The notes: generated from the letters alone by a model not told the origin. A stretch of 64,000 nucleotides of DNA from Pseudomonas pergaminensis (GCF_024112395.2 NZ_CP078013.2:2790001-2854000); one strand, 5' to 3'; counted from the first letter of the stretch, positions 1 through 8,276 are shown. A program made the numbers and translations.

Positions 1-443
1 TCCGCGCGCTGCAAGACCACGAAGTGCTTGTAGCCACGAATCTCCAGCAGCACCACCACGGGGATTTTCACCGTCGCCAGGGTTTCCGGCCCGATCTTGT
101 AGCCCCGGGCACGCATGCCGATGCTTTCGAGGTAGCGCTTCATGTCCAGCATGGAAAAACCCTGGGTGCGTACCAGGTCCTGGTCTGCATTGACCAGCAT
201 GCCTTTGATCACATGGTCTTCGTCGACGTCGAGCCAATAGCCCTGGCGCAGAATGGTGGCGAGTGCCGCAGCACCGCAGCTGAAATCGGTTTTCTGTTCC
301 ACCAGGTTGGCGAACCGGCGTTCACGGATACTCTCGACCTTCTTGTAGATGACTGCACCGCCAGGCATGGCAGAGATCGCCATGGTGCCTGCCCAGGTAG
401 GGCCGGTGAGCAACATCAGGAGGGTGAGGGTCGCGAGGCGCAT
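1..443 (-). CDS. fapD: FapD-like C39 cysteine peptidase (partial, cut by window start)
   Basis: The minus-strand gene starts at the ATG at 443 and runs off the window, so only about 147 N-terminal residues are visible. It begins with a clear signal peptide (MRLATLTLLMLLTGPTWAG). The papain-like C39 fold is shown by the catalytic cysteine in TDFSCGAAAL near residue 55 and the catalytic histidine in GYKHFVVL near the visible end. In the Fap system FapD is the periplasmic C39 peptidase thought to support amyloid subunit export or maturation. It lies 61 bases downstream of fapC, beyond a terminator hairpin. FapE and the FapF pore would be expected further left, outside the window. Family assignment is firm; the Fap role is inferred from context. 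Confidence 0.8.
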   Translation of the reverse strand, partial: MRLATLTLLMLLTGPTWAGTMAISAMPGGAVIYKKVESIRERRFANLVEQKTDFSCGAAALATILRQGYWLDVDEDHVIKGMLVNADQDLVRTQGFSMLDMKRYLESIGMRARGYKIGPETLATVKIPVVVLLEIRGYKHFVVLQRA

Positions 444-471
444 GATCGTCTGACCTGCTGGACACTGGAAT

Positions 472-497
472 AAAAAAGGGCCTTGTTGCCAAGGCCC
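472..497 (-). terminator. Rho-independent terminator between fapC and fapD
   Basis: Read on the minus strand, GGGCCTTG and CAAGGCCC form an 8-bp perfect stem around a 4-base loop (478-497), followed directly by a run of six T (472-477). It lies 8 bases after the fapC stop and 29 bases before the fapD start. It should cut transcription so that the major subunit mRNA exceeds the fapD-F mRNA. Confidence 0.8.
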
Positions 498-504
498 CGT
501 TGGA

Positions 505-1248
505 TCAGAAGCGCACGCCGCTGGCGCAGACGCTGCAACCCTGGCCGATCGACAGGCTGTTGCTGCCTTGGTTACCGGCACCGGATTGCAGGTTCACACC
601 TACGTTGCCAGAGTTGCGGTTAACCGAGTTGTCGAGGCTGGAGTTGTTCGATACATACTGAGGTTTGCTGCCATAACCATAACCGTGGCTGGTAGCAGCG
701 GTGTTGAGGTAGTTGTTGGCGAGCGAGTTTTGCTCGGTGTTGGCGGCGGCTGCGATGTTTTTGCCATCAGCCGTGGTGATTGCCAGGTTGTTTTTGCCTT
801 GGTTGCCTTGACCGGCCTGGCCGTTGTAGCCCAGGTTGCCGGAGTTACCGTTAGCCGAGTTGTCCAGGGAGGCGTTGTTTTGAGTGCCTTTGTTGACGAA
901 GTTGTTCAGCCCGCTGTTTTGATTTACATCGACCACGGCAAACACGGTTGCGAAGTCGCCTTTGGCGCTGGAGATGGCACCGGAGTTGTCGGCTTGGTTG
1001 CCACTGCCGGCTTGAACGTTCACACCGGTGTTACCGCTGTTGCCAGTTACCGAGCCATCGGCAGAGGCGTTGTTTTCAGTCTTGGTGTCGTCGAATTTGT
1101 TGCCCGCGCTGTTTTGAACATCAGTCACTACGGAGGCAACCACGCCGGTAGCTTGAGGCGCTGGGTGCCAGCCACCTGCTTGAGCAGCAGCAGCCATGAG
1201 TGCGGCGAGAGCGAAAACCATTGGTTTCAGGGCCATTTGAGGTTTCAT
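505..1248 (-). CDS. fapC: FapC-like amyloid subunit with three imperfect repeats and CXXC tail
   Basis: A 247-residue secreted protein with a signal peptide ending near AQA-GG at residue 24. Three Asn/Gly/Ser-rich repeats of about 35 residues (59-93, 124-158, 201-235) share the pattern NNASxDxSxxGNSGNxGxNxQAGxGNQxxNxxAI. Each is preceded by a weaker NS-xxN-F unit, so the real period is about 65-77 residues. A CSVC motif at 238-241 matches the C-terminal CXXC known in FapC fibre subunits. RBS AAGGAG lies just before the ATG. FapC is the main subunit of Pseudomonas biofilm amyloid. The linkers are short compared with many FapC proteins, so a paralogous fap-like locus is also possible. Confidence 0.75.
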   Translation of the reverse strand: MKPQMALKPMVFALAALMAAAAQAGGWHPAPQATGVVASVVTDVQNSAGNKFDDTKTENNASADGSVTGNSGNTGVNVQAGSGNQADNSGAISSAKGDFATVFAVVDVNQNSGLNNFVNKGTQNNASLDNSANGNSGNLGYNGQAGQGNQGKNNLAITTADGKNIAAAANTEQNSLANNYLNTAATSHGYGYGSKPQYVSNNSSLDNSVNRNSGNVGVNLQSGAGNQGSNSLSIGQGCSVCASGVRF

Positions 1249-1314
1249 GGTGTTTCTCCTTGCTTCTAATTAGTTGGTTAAGTGTTGGTACGGTCTACGC
1301 GTGCTACCAAGCGG

Positions 1315-1866
1315 TTACTTGATAGTGATGCCCAGGGTGTTAGCCACTCGGTTCCCCACCCCAGCACTCTGGTTCACCTGAATCACTCCTCGGCTGCCGG
1401 TGAAGGCCTGGTCGCTTGTCACGACCTGGCGGCTGCCAGTGGTGGGGGTGAGCCCTGAGTCGGTTGCCAGCGTCGTCGTGTTCTGTTGCAACAGGACGCT
1501 GTCGTCGATGCTTTGCGGGCCAGGATTGACGCTGATCCGCACCGCATTGACTGATTGGTTATTGGCCCCGGCCGATTGGTTGATGCCCAACATGCCGTTG
1601 CCATTGGTAAAAGAAGTACCTTCGATCGCCGCCTTGGCGTTCAGGGAGGGGTCGACCTTGCCGTCCATCCGCTGGATATTGCTGGTCGTCGCCTGGCCAC
1701 CGAGCGCAACGGCGCGGTTATTGGCGGTCTGCTGCTGGTTGCCGGCTGCTTGGTTGATCATCAAGTTGCCGTTGTAGGCTTGGCCGCTGTTGTTCATCAC
1801 GGCGGTGTTGTCAGCCATGACCGAGGCGCTGCCCAGCAGGGCGAGAAGGAGCAGGGAAGGTTTCAT
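1315..1866 (-). CDS. fapB: FapB-like minor amyloid subunit / nucleator
   Basis: A 183-residue protein with signal peptide ([18 protein letters not shown]). Three repeats carry the signature (I/V)NQSAGxxNQxxNxxxI: near residues 27-56 (NGNLMINQAAGNQQQTANN), 84-113 (GMLGINQSAGANNQSVNAV) and 153-183 (GVIQVNQSAGVGNRVANTL). This amyloid-repeat architecture between fapA and fapC, and its size, fit FapB, the proposed nucleator. Its ATG overlaps the preceding fapA stop by one base (TAATG), indicating translational coupling. The repeat consensus differs from the neighbouring FapC consensus. The symbol rests on gene order and repeats. Confidence 0.65.
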   Translation of the reverse strand: MKPSLLLLALLGSASVMADNTAVMNNSGQAYNGNLMINQAAGNQQQTANNRAVALGGQATTSNIQRMDGKVDPSLNAKAAIEGTSFTNGNGMLGINQSAGANNQSVNAVRISVNPGPQSIDDSVLLQQNTTTLATDSGLTPTTGSRQVVTSDQAFTGSRGVIQVNQSAGVGNRVANTLGITIK

Positions 1867-2291
1867 TATTTGCCCCCCATCATGCTGCCGATACCGTTCA
1901 AGGGCGCCATGCCACGCTGGATCGAGTCACTGATCTGCCCGCCCATGGCGGCACCGGCACCATGGCCGACGGCTGTGCCGGAACCGAGTGTCGACACACT
2001 GCCCTGGGTGTTGTTCAGTCCAGGAATAGTGCCGTTTGGAAGGACAGAGCGAGTGATACTCGAGCCACTGCTGATGCCACGGATGTCCATGTCACTGAGT
2101 TCTCCCGTGGAACTCAGAATCTCGCGACTCGGATTGGCGTTAGCAGTGGTGGGGTAGGGGTCTTTACCGAATGCAGGTCGACCGTACATGTGACCCTGTA
2201 CGTCGCGGCCTGTCACGATCACGCCGTCACCCGCCAGGGTCGGAAAACTGATGCTGGCGCTGAGTACACAGCTGGCCAGCAGTACGTTCAT
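1866..2291 (-). CDS. fapA: FapA-like small secreted protein, first gene of amyloid operon
   Basis: A 141-residue protein counted from the ATG at 2291, which has an AAGG ribosome site and begins a clean signal peptide ([20 protein letters not shown]). An upstream in-frame GTG at 2315 is less likely. The mature part is Gly/Ser-rich and ends [15 protein letters not shown]; no catalytic domain is visible. Position and length match FapA, which influences the FapB/FapC composition of fibres and may act as a periplasmic chaperone. Homology to characterised FapA was not verified, so the symbol is positional. Confidence 0.55.
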   Translation of the reverse strand: MNVLLASCVLSASISFPTLAGDGVIVTGRDVQGHMYGRPAFGKDPYPTTANANPSREILSSTGELSDMDIRGISSGSSITRSVLPNGTIPGLNNTQGSVSTLGSGTAVGHGAGAAMGGQISDSIQRGMAPLNGIGSMMGGK

Positions 2292-2367
2292 CGAACCTTG
2301 AGTGAGTGTGATCACGGCGGCATTCCTTATTCTTCACGCTGACCCTAAACAGCGTTGTCAAGGAGAG

Positions 2368-2383
2368 AGCAGAAGCCGTGCCG
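2368..2383 (-). promoter_or_regulatory. Candidate sigma-54 promoter for the fap operon
   Basis: Minus-strand CGGCACGGCTTCTGCT has GG and GC exactly 10 bases apart and matches 9 of the 11 defined positions of TGGCACG-N4-TTGCW. A start near 2357 would give a leader of about 66 bases before the fapA ATG. The rest of 2316-2644 shows no convincing gene. A weak hairpin with a short T-run (2613-2640) may end fecR transcription. Confidence 0.45.
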
Positions 2384-2644
2384 CTTTTGATTTTTCGTTG
2401 CTATTCAATCGGTTGGAATTAACACACGGCAAAGTGATGGCAGCCCTGTATCAGCAGTGAGACAACACGCCCTCAAGCCACGCCTGCCGCGCCATTGCAC
2501 AACCGCTTCACCTCGCTGTATCAACGTTGAAACACCGCGCATGACAAAACGATGAACGCGCTCACCATGGGCGGTACAGGGCAGGCAGGTGTAAAAAATT
2601 CGGACACTTCGGGCATGCAAAAGCCCGTGCCTGCTGGCGAGGGC

Positions 2645-3643
2645 TCAGCCTTTTGGGGTTTTACGCGGAATGGCGTTGAGTACGGGGTTGCCGTCTTGGT
2701 TCTGGGTCAGGTAGACCGGCAGGACCTTGGGCAGGGAGGGCACGAGGTTGCTGACCTCGTTGATGTTGTAGATACCGCCGATGCGAATCGTGCCGGTGTT
2801 GGCGTCGGCCAGCATCACCGGTTTGCTCAGGTAGCGGTTGATCAGCGGCAGCGCGTCGGCCAGGGCCAGGTTGTCGAGAATCAGCTTGCCCTGGCGCCAG
2901 GCAAGCGCGGTGTCGTTGGGGTTGATCGCCTGGACGCGTGGCGTGGCGTCACCCTGTTGGTAGCTGGCTTGCATGCCGGGGGTGAGCGGCACACTGCCAT
3001 GCACCCTGTCGCTGGCGATCTGCACCGACCCTTCGAGCAGTATCACGCGCACCTGGTCTTCATACTTCCACACGTTGAACTGGGTGCCCGTGACCCGCAC
3101 CTGACCTTCGCCGGCGTGCACGATAAACGGGTGGGTCGCGTCATGGCTGACTTTGAAGAACGCTTCGCCTTTCTTCAGGGTCACGCGGCGCTGGTCTTTG
3201 TAATGGCTGTAGACCAACTCAGTGCCCAGGTTGAGTTCCACCTGGCTGCCATCGCCGAGCGTAACCTGGCGCAAACCGCTGGCAGCCTCGAAGCGCTCAT
3301 AAGAACTGGGCAGCCAGCCCGCTTCCCAGCCAGTGAACGCGGCGATGGGCAGGGCGGCCAGGCAGATCGCTGCCGCGACCGCGTAGGTGCGCAGGCGACT
3401 GCGCGGCTTCTTGAAGGGCGCTACCACCGGCGTGGGTTGATGGCGCGGCAGGTGGTCGGCGACGTCCCAGATCTCCAGCATCGCGGCGTATTCAAACGCG
3501 TGCAGCGGGTGGGAATCATGCCATTGCGCAAAAGCCTGACGTTCACCGGCCGTGCAATCGCCCGCGTGCAGGCGCATGCACCAATGCGCGGCGGCGTCGG
3601 TGATGGCGTCATATTCGGCTTCCGAGAGGGACTTTTCGCTCAT
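2645..3643 (-). CDS. FecR-family sigma regulator without a partner sigma factor
   Basis: A 332-residue protein from the ATG at 3643, chosen because AGGATGA precedes it; an in-frame GTG seven codons upstream is less likely. The N-terminus has the DUF4880 helical domain (AEYDAITDAAAHWCMRLHAGD, with W and FAQW further on). A transmembrane segment follows (LRTYAVAAAICLAALPIAAF), then the periplasmic FecR domain (TGTQFNVW, LLEGSVQIAS) and a C-terminal STN-like region (ALPLINRYLSKPVMLAD). FecR proteins relay signals from a TonB receptor to an ECF sigma factor. Neither a fecI-type gene nor a TonB receptor is adjacent, so its partner must be elsewhere or lost. Confidence 0.85.
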   Translation of the reverse strand: MSEKSLSEAEYDAITDAAAHWCMRLHAGDCTAGERQAFAQWHDSHPLHAFEYAAMLEIWDVADHLPRHQPTPVVAPFKKPRSRLRTYAVAAAICLAALPIAAFTGWEAGWLPSSYERFEAASGLRQVTLGDGSQVELNLGTELVYSHYKDQRRVTLKKGEAFFKVSHDATHPFIVHAGEGQVRVTGTQFNVWKYEDQVRVILLEGSVQIASDRVHGSVPLTPGMQASYQQGDATPRVQAINPNDTALAWRQGKLILDNLALADALPLINRYLSKPVMLADANTGTIRIGGIYNINEVSNLVPSLPKVLPVYLTQNQDGNPVLNAIPRKTPKG

Positions 3644-3794
3644 TAACTCATCCTGATTTCCCACATTCTAACCTCCCAGGGCAGGCGGCGAGAACAGCCA
3701 TCATGGCGATTGCACATCAATTGGAACTTATTCTCGTTTGGGGCGACCTAAAAAATTCAGGACATATATCAGTCAATCCCAATGGAGTACGAAA

Positions 3795-4064
3795 ATGCTG
3801 AAGAAAACATTAATCGCCCTGTGTGCAACCTCTGCGTTGATGAGTGCGGGCGCCGCCCTGGCCGATAAACCGGGCGCGGGCTGGATCACCATCGAAAAGG
3901 CGATTGAGGTGGCCAAGACCAAGGCCGGTTACGTCGAGGTTTACGCCGCCGAGGCTGATGACAACGGTTACTGGGAAGTCAAAGGCCGCAAGTCCGATGG
4001 CACCGTTTATGAGGCGCGTATCGATGGCGCATCGGGCAATATCCTGCGTGACCAGAAAGACTGA
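3795..4064 (+). CDS. PepSY-domain periplasmic protein
   Basis: An 89-residue protein from the ATG at 3795 with GGAG upstream. It has a signal peptide (MLKKTLIALCATSALMSAGAALA) and a single PepSY domain: W-ITIEKAIEVAKTKAGYVEV, a beta hairpin with GYWEVKGRKSDGTVYEARID, and the final GNIL. PepSY domains are typically inhibitors or small regulators of periplasmic proteases or components of sensor systems; the partner here is unknown. It is a single gene followed by a strong hairpin. Confidence 0.8.
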   Translation: MLKKTLIALCATSALMSAGAALADKPGAGWITIEKAIEVAKTKAGYVEVYAAEADDNGYWEVKGRKSDGTVYEARIDGASGNILRDQKD

Positions 4065-4077
4065 TCACTCGGGTTCC

Positions 4078-4100
4078 GAGGGCGCCGTTCAGGCGCCCTC
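4078..4100. terminator. Hairpin after the PepSY gene
   Basis: GAGGGCGCC and GGCGCCCTC form a 9-bp perfect stem with a 5-base loop. There is no clear T-run on the plus side. It overlaps the 3' end of the small gene on the opposite strand, so it may serve both directions. Confidence 0.5.
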
Positions 4101-4344
4101 ATCCAGTTCTCGTCGCAATTGCGTGATCAGGTAGGTCACGGAATCTGCGTTCGCCAAGATGATGTCCATGCGTTTGTCTTCGTTGCTCATGAAGATCTGC
4201 CGTGCATCGTCCAGCGTCTTGGCCCTGACTTTGCCGTTGGGCGGCCAGTATCGTCTTCCAGGGCGCGTCGCGTGGCGATGGCTCGTTCCTGCGCACCGGC
4301 AACAAAAACTCATCAAAAAAATACGGCGGTGTAGCCCGAGCCAT
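4089..4344 (-). pseudogene. Small conserved-looking gene broken by a +1 frameshift
   Basis: From the ATG at 4344 one frame reads MARATPPYFFDEFLLPVRRN and continues EPSPRDAPWK. At about 4250-4258 the reading becomes nonsense in that frame, while the next frame continues RYWPPNGKVRAKTLDDARQI and ends TQLRRELDEGA at 4089. Removing one base near plus position 4254 would give one continuous product of about 84 residues. I do not recognise the family. It could be a real inactivating mutation or a sequencing error. It is isolated between the PepSY gene and dpkA. Confidence 0.55.
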
Positions 4345-4522
4345 GGTGTGCGTCCTTAACGTCGAGAAAGGACCCACAGGCTAAGTGCGACAAGCTCGAT
4401 CCAGGGGGTACATAGCTGATACGCGGCAATCACCGATTGACAGTGGCAGCAGGCTGCGTTGTTTAATCAGCGGGCTGGATTCACGCTGTTTGCCCCTTCC
4501 AATCATAAAATCGGAGCTTCAG

Positions 4523-5560
4523 ATGCCTGCCCAGTCTTTTTCTGGTGAAAGCCCTGTCACTGCAATCGGCTTTGCTGAATTGGTGGCGTTGCTGCACTCG
4601 ATATTTGTCAGTCACGGCACGTCGGCGACGGTTGCCCAGATCCTGGCGCACAACTGCGCCAGCGCTGAGCGCGATGGTGCCCACAGCCATGGCATTTTCC
4701 GCATTCCGGGTTACCTCAGCACGCTGGCCAGCGGCTGGGTCGATGGCAAGGCCGAGCCCAGGGTCAGCGATGTGGCGTCGGGTTTCGTGCGGGTGGATGC
4801 CGCCAATGGCTTCGCCCAGCCTGCGCTTGAAGCGGCGCGGCCATTGCTGGTGCAGAAGGCGCGCAGTGCCGGCATTGCGTTGCTGGCGATTCATAACTCC
4901 CACCACTTCGCGGCCCTGTGGCCGGACGTCGAGCCCTTCGCCGAAGAAGGCTTGGTGGCCCTGAGTGTCGTCAACAGCATGACCTGCGTGGTGCCCCACG
5001 GCGCCGACCGCCCGCTGTTCGGCACTAACCCCATCGCCTTCGCGGCACCCCGCGCCGACGGCATGCCCATCGTGTTCGACCTGGCCACCAGCGCCATTGC
5101 CCATGGCGACGTGCAAATCGCCGCGCGCAAGGGTGAATTGCTGCCGCCGGGCATGGGCGTCGACAGCCTGGGGCAGCCGACCCGCGACCCCAAGGCCATT
5201 CTGGAAGGTGGCGCGTTGCTGCCGTTTGGCGGGCACAAAGGTTCGGCGTTGTCGATGATGGTTGAGCTGCTGGCGGCGGCATTGACCGGTGGCAACTTCT
5301 CCTTTGAATTCAACTGGGCAGACCACCCCGGCGCGCGCACGCCATGGACCGGCCAGCTGTTGATCGTGATCGACCCGAGCAAAACCGCCGGGCAAAGCTT
5401 TGCCGAGCGCAGCCAGGAACTGGTGCGGCAGATGCATGCGGCGGGGTTGCGACGGTTACCGGGGGATCGACGTCATCGCACGCGGGTGCGTTCGGACGAG
5501 CAGGGCATCCAAGTGGATGCGCAGGAACTGGCAGGGCTGCGTAAGTTGGTCGAGCAATAA
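4523..5560 (+). CDS. dpkA: Delta1-piperideine-2-carboxylate / pyrroline-2-carboxylate reductase
   Basis: A 345-residue protein of the malate/L-lactate dehydrogenase (Ldh) superfamily, from the ATG at 4523 with GGAG upstream; the open frame continues further upstream without a ribosome site. Family hallmarks are RDGAHSHGIFRIPGY with the catalytic-region His, IHNSHHFAALWPDVEPFAEEGLVALS, NPIAFAAP, and PFGGHKGSALSMMVELL. The sequence agrees closely with my recollection of DpkA of P. putida and P. syringae, which uses NADPH to reduce cyclic imines in D-lysine and D-proline catabolism to L-pipecolate or L-proline. It acts in the cytoplasm. The neighbours give no operon information. Confidence 0.85.
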   Translation: MPAQSFSGESPVTAIGFAELVALLHSIFVSHGTSATVAQILAHNCASAERDGAHSHGIFRIPGYLSTLASGWVDGKAEPRVSDVASGFVRVDAANGFAQPALEAARPLLVQKARSAGIALLAIHNSHHFAALWPDVEPFAEEGLVALSVVNSMTCVVPHGADRPLFGTNPIAFAAPRADGMPIVFDLATSAIAHGDVQIAARKGELLPPGMGVDSLGQPTRDPKAILEGGALLPFGGHKGSALSMMVELLAAALTGGNFSFEFNWADHPGARTPWTGQLLIVIDPSKTAGQSFAERSQELVRQMHAAGLRRLPGDRRHRTRVRSDEQGIQVDAQELAGLRKLVEQ

Positions 5561-5564
5561 GACA

Positions 5565-5588
5565 GGCTGCGCCAGTGCTGGCGCAGCC
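5565..5588. terminator. Hairpin between convergent dpkA and the DUF883 gene
   Basis: GGCTGCGCCA and TGGCGCAGCC form a 10-bp perfect stem with a 4-base loop, placed 4 bases after dpkA and 8 bases beyond the DUF883 stop. No long T-run is present. It is a likely bidirectional terminator. Confidence 0.6.
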
Positions 5589-5596
5589 CGGTTCGA

Positions 5597-5917
5597 TCAG
5601 TTACGGCGACCCAGCAGCAGGCCAACGACCAGGCCGAAACCTGCGGAGATCGCGACGGTCTGCCATGGATGGCCACCGATGTAGGTCTCGGTGGCGTCTA
5701 CCACCGGCTTGCTGCGTTCACGAACGTTGGACACGGAATCCAGCGCTTGCTTGAGTTTGATGGCGACCTGCTCGCGCAGGGTTTCACCTTCTTCGCCGAC
5801 CAGGGAAGCGCTGCTTTTGAGCAGTTTGTCCGATTCTTCGATCAGCGCGGTGAGTTCGCTGAAGGCTTGGTCCTTGATCTGGTCTTCGACGGCTTGAGCA
5901 GCGGTTTTGCGGGCCAT
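5597..5917 (-). CDS. DUF883 (ElaB/YqjD-like) membrane-anchored protein
   Basis: A 106-residue protein from the ATG at 5917 with AAGGAG upstream. The N-terminal 75 residues form an amphipathic helix or coiled coil (LIEESDKLLKSSASLVGEEG, LKQALDSVSNVRERSKPVVD). A C-terminal membrane anchor ends in basic residues (WQTVAISAGFGLVVGLLLGRRN), and the YIGGHPW turn is typical of the family. E. coli members ElaB and YqjD are tail-anchored inner-membrane proteins, YqjD binding ribosomes in stationary phase. Stress or stationary-phase expression is inferred from the family only. Confidence 0.85.
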   Translation of the reverse strand: MARKTAAQAVEDQIKDQAFSELTALIEESDKLLKSSASLVGEEGETLREQVAIKLKQALDSVSNVRERSKPVVDATETYIGGHPWQTVAISAGFGLVVGLLLGRRN

Positions 5918-6080
5918 TGTTTGACTCCTTGCGAGTGAATGTGACAGTGAACAATGGAGTATCGGCGTGTGGCAAAAGTTGCAGTTTTTTTGCCGTCGCC
6001 GCGCCTGGAGCAAAATCCGAATCAGGAAATTTCGACCTACAGTGTAAGATGTCGTCTATTTGTGCAGCAGGTAATTCAAC

Positions 6081-6335
6081 ATGAGCTTCAATCTGGCCAA
6101 CAAGACCCTCGCCGAACGCGCCGAGCTGGAAGATGAAAAGTCCCGTCTTTATGACCTGTGGCAAACCAACCTGGGCAAGGCCAAGGGCGAAGCGGCACGC
6201 TTGTTCGGTGAGCGCGCCAAGCGCAAGGGCAAGTGGGCCGAGTGGGTGCGCGCGGAACTCGACGGCATGTCGCCCCCGGAGTTCTCCAACATGGTGCGCA
6301 GTGAAGTCAACAAGTTGATGGCAGCGGCTAAATAA
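6081..6335 (+). CDS. Small charged protein of unknown function
   Basis: An 84-residue soluble, highly charged protein (LAERAELEDEKSRLYDLWQT, GERAKRKGKWAEWVRAELDG, final VNKLMAAAK). It is probably all-alpha, with no signal peptide or membrane segment. The ribosome site is weak (GCAGG). Its stop overlaps the convergent LysR gene by 8 bases. Codon use looks like the host's and the protein is plausible as a conserved Pseudomonas hypothetical; I cannot assign a function. Confidence 0.65.
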   Translation: MSFNLANKTLAERAELEDEKSRLYDLWQTNLGKAKGEAARLFGERAKRKGKWAEWVRAELDGMSPPEFSNMVRSEVNKLMAAAK

Positions 6336-7221
6336 AGCTCGCCACAATCGCCTCACGGACTTTCAGCAACATCGGATCAAGCTGCGCCTGGGTCCTCCAG
6401 CCCAGCTCCACCGGGTAGCGTGGCAGGGGCAGCGGGCAAGGCAGTACACGCAGGCCGGTCATGTCAGCGATGGCCTGCGCTGCGTGCCCAGGAATGGTCG
6501 CCACCGCCTGGCTGCCCTTGAGCAAAAAAGGCAGTGCGGCAAAGTGGCTGGTCGACGCGCACACGTGGCGGCTCAGCCCTTGCGCGGCCAAGCCTTCGTC
6601 GGTAATCCCGATAAACCCGCCTGAAGACACCAAGACATGGTCGCGTGCGACGAACTCATCGAGACTGATGCGTGCCTGGTCTGAATCCACCAAGCAACGA
6701 TAATCACCTTCCCCCAGCACTTGGCGGCTCAACCGACTGTGTGCGAACCCGCCAGCGGTGATCGCCAGGTCCAGCGTGCGCTCAAGCAAGGCGCCGGCGA
6801 CAATCTGGCTGTGGGTCTGACGGAAGATCACCCGCAACTTCGGCGCTCGCCGGGCGATTTCAACGATCAGCCGGCGACCATAGGCAATCTCGAAATCATC
6901 GGATAAACCCAGCACCACCGACCGACCCTGGTACTGCTGGTTATCCGGGTTGACCAACGCCAGGCTTTGCCGGCAGCGGTCCAGCGCCTCACTGATCACC
7001 GGCTTCAACTGATTGGCCCGCAATGTCGGCGCCAGGCCGCGCCCGGTGCGCACGAACAACTGATCGCCATACACCTCGCGCAAGCGCCGCAGACCGGCGC
7101 TGATCGCCGATTGCGTCACGCCCAGGCGTAACGCCGCGCGGCTGGCGCTGGACTCATCATGCAGGGCTTCAAAGGTTTTCAGCAGGTTGAGATCGACCTG
7201 GGCGATATTCATTTGACTCAT
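6328..7221 (-). CDS. LysR-family transcriptional regulator, probable nitrilase regulator
   Basis: About 297 residues from the ATG at 7221; an ATG at 7212 is an alternative and neither has a strong ribosome site. The N-terminal winged HTH is clear: [20 protein letters not shown], then [20 protein letters not shown] and [12 protein letters not shown]. The effector domain follows from about residue 90. It is transcribed divergently from the nitrilase with 82 bases between them, the classic LysR arrangement for control of the neighbour. The ligand is unknown; a nitrile or its acid product is a reasonable guess. Confidence 0.9.
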   Translation of the reverse strand: MSQMNIAQVDLNLLKTFEALHDESSASRAALRLGVTQSAISAGLRRLREVYGDQLFVRTGRGLAPTLRANQLKPVISEALDRCRQSLALVNPDNQQYQGRSVVLGLSDDFEIAYGRRLIVEIARRAPKLRVIFRQTHSQIVAGALLERTLDLAITAGGFAHSRLSRQVLGEGDYRCLVDSDQARISLDEFVARDHVLVSSGGFIGITDEGLAAQGLSRHVCASTSHFAALPFLLKGSQAVATIPGHAAQAIADMTGLRVLPCPLPLPRYPVELGWRTQAQLDPMLLKVREAIVASFI

Positions 7222-7303
7222 ATCATTCAGCACTGAAGTGGGCTTTATTCATGATCGAGGCTGGCGGGAGAATGGGCAACCCCCCTTATCTGGAGTGATC
7301 GTG

Positions 7304-8230
7304 ATGCCTGTTTCTACTGTGGCAGCTCTGCAAATCGGCTCCTTGCCCGGCGGCAAGGGTGAAACCCTGGCGCAAATCCTCAGTTATGAGGACGAGATCC
7401 TGCGCAGCGGCGCGCAATTGGTGGTAATGCCCGAAGCGTTGCTGGGTGGCTATCCCAAAGGTGAGGCCTTCGGCACGCAGTTGGGGTATCGCCTGCCGGA
7501 AGGCCGCGAAGCCTTCGCCCGTTATTTTGCCAATGCCATCGATGTACCGGGCGCGGAAACCGAGATGTTGGCCGGCCTGTCCGCACGCACCGGTGCCAGC
7601 CTGGTGCTCGGTGTGATCGAGCGCAGTGGCAGCACCCTGTATTGCACCGTGCTGTATTTCGAACCAGCGGGCGGTCTGGTGGCCAAGCACCGCAAGCTGA
7701 TGCCCACCGGTACCGAACGGCTGATCTGGGGCAAGGGCGACGGCTCGACCCTGCCGGTGATCGACACCGCGGTGGGCCGTGTCGGCGGCGCAGTGTGCTG
7801 GGAAAACATGATGCCGCTGCTGCGCACGGCGATGTATGCCAAGGGTGTGGAGGTGTGGTGCGCGCCGACGGTGGATGAGCGCGAGATGTGGCAGGCGAGC
7901 ATGCGTCATGTGGCTCACGAAGGGCGTTGCTTTGTGGTGAGTGCCTGCCAGGTGCAGGCCTCGCCTGAGGCGTTGGGCATCGAAGTAGCCAACTGGCCTT
8001 CAGACCGCCCGTTGATCGCGGGCGGCAGTGTGATTGTCGGGCCGATGGGCGACATTCTCGCCGGGCCGCTGCTGGGAGATACCGGCTTGCTGACGGCGCA
8101 AATCAATACGGATGACTTGGTACGCGCGCGGTATGACTATGACGTGGTGGGGCACTATGCCCGGCCAGATGTGTTCGAGTTGACGGTGGACGAACGGGCC
8201 AAGCCCGGCGTGCGCTACCTGACGGATTGA
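7304..8230 (+). CDS. Nitrilase (carbon-nitrogen hydrolase superfamily)
   Basis: A 308-residue enzyme from the ATG at 7304 (TGGAG upstream). The catalytic triad is intact: Glu44 in [14 protein letters not shown], Lys131 in [20 protein letters not shown], and Cys165 in [14 protein letters not shown]. The CWEN context and the GGYPKG loop are typical of true nitrilases (nitrile to carboxylate plus ammonia) rather than amidases. It is somewhat shorter at the C-terminus than spiral-forming nitrilases of 330-370 residues. The substrate (aliphatic, arylacetonitrile or cyanide-like) cannot be read from sequence alone. Confidence 0.88.
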   Translation: MPVSTVAALQIGSLPGGKGETLAQILSYEDEILRSGAQLVVMPEALLGGYPKGEAFGTQLGYRLPEGREAFARYFANAIDVPGAETEMLAGLSARTGASLVLGVIERSGSTLYCTVLYFEPAGGLVAKHRKLMPTGTERLIWGKGDGSTLPVIDTAVGRVGGAVCWENMMPLLRTAMYAKGVEVWCAPTVDEREMWQASMRHVAHEGRCFVVSACQVQASPEALGIEVANWPSDRPLIAGGSVIVGPMGDILAGPLLGDTGLLTAQINTDDLVRARYDYDVVGHYARPDVFELTVDERAKPGVRYLTD

Positions 8231-8239
8231 GCACAATCC

Positions 8240-8262
8240 TGTGGCGAGCGGGCTTGCCACAC
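8240..8262. repeat. Single REP-like sequence
   Basis: TGTGGCGAGCGGGCTTGCCACAC resembles one half of the REPINs found elsewhere in the window and forms a small hairpin. It sits between the convergent nitrilase and LEA-type genes. Confidence 0.5.
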
Positions 8263-8276
8263 GTGAGCCGCGTCAA

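Noticed and set aside
505..1248. Repetitive DNA considered as a tandem repeat locus
   Set aside because: The periodicity comes from the encoded amyloid repeats of the FapC-like protein; it is better described at protein level.
2405..2620. A 71-codon frame on the minus strand between fecR and fapA
   Set aside because: Cys/Arg-rich product without a plausible ribosome site or motif; overlaps a hairpin-forming stretch.
4385..4522. Upstream in-frame extension of dpkA
   Set aside because: It lacks a ribosome site and family alignment; the ATG at 4523 with GGAG upstream fits the known protein start.
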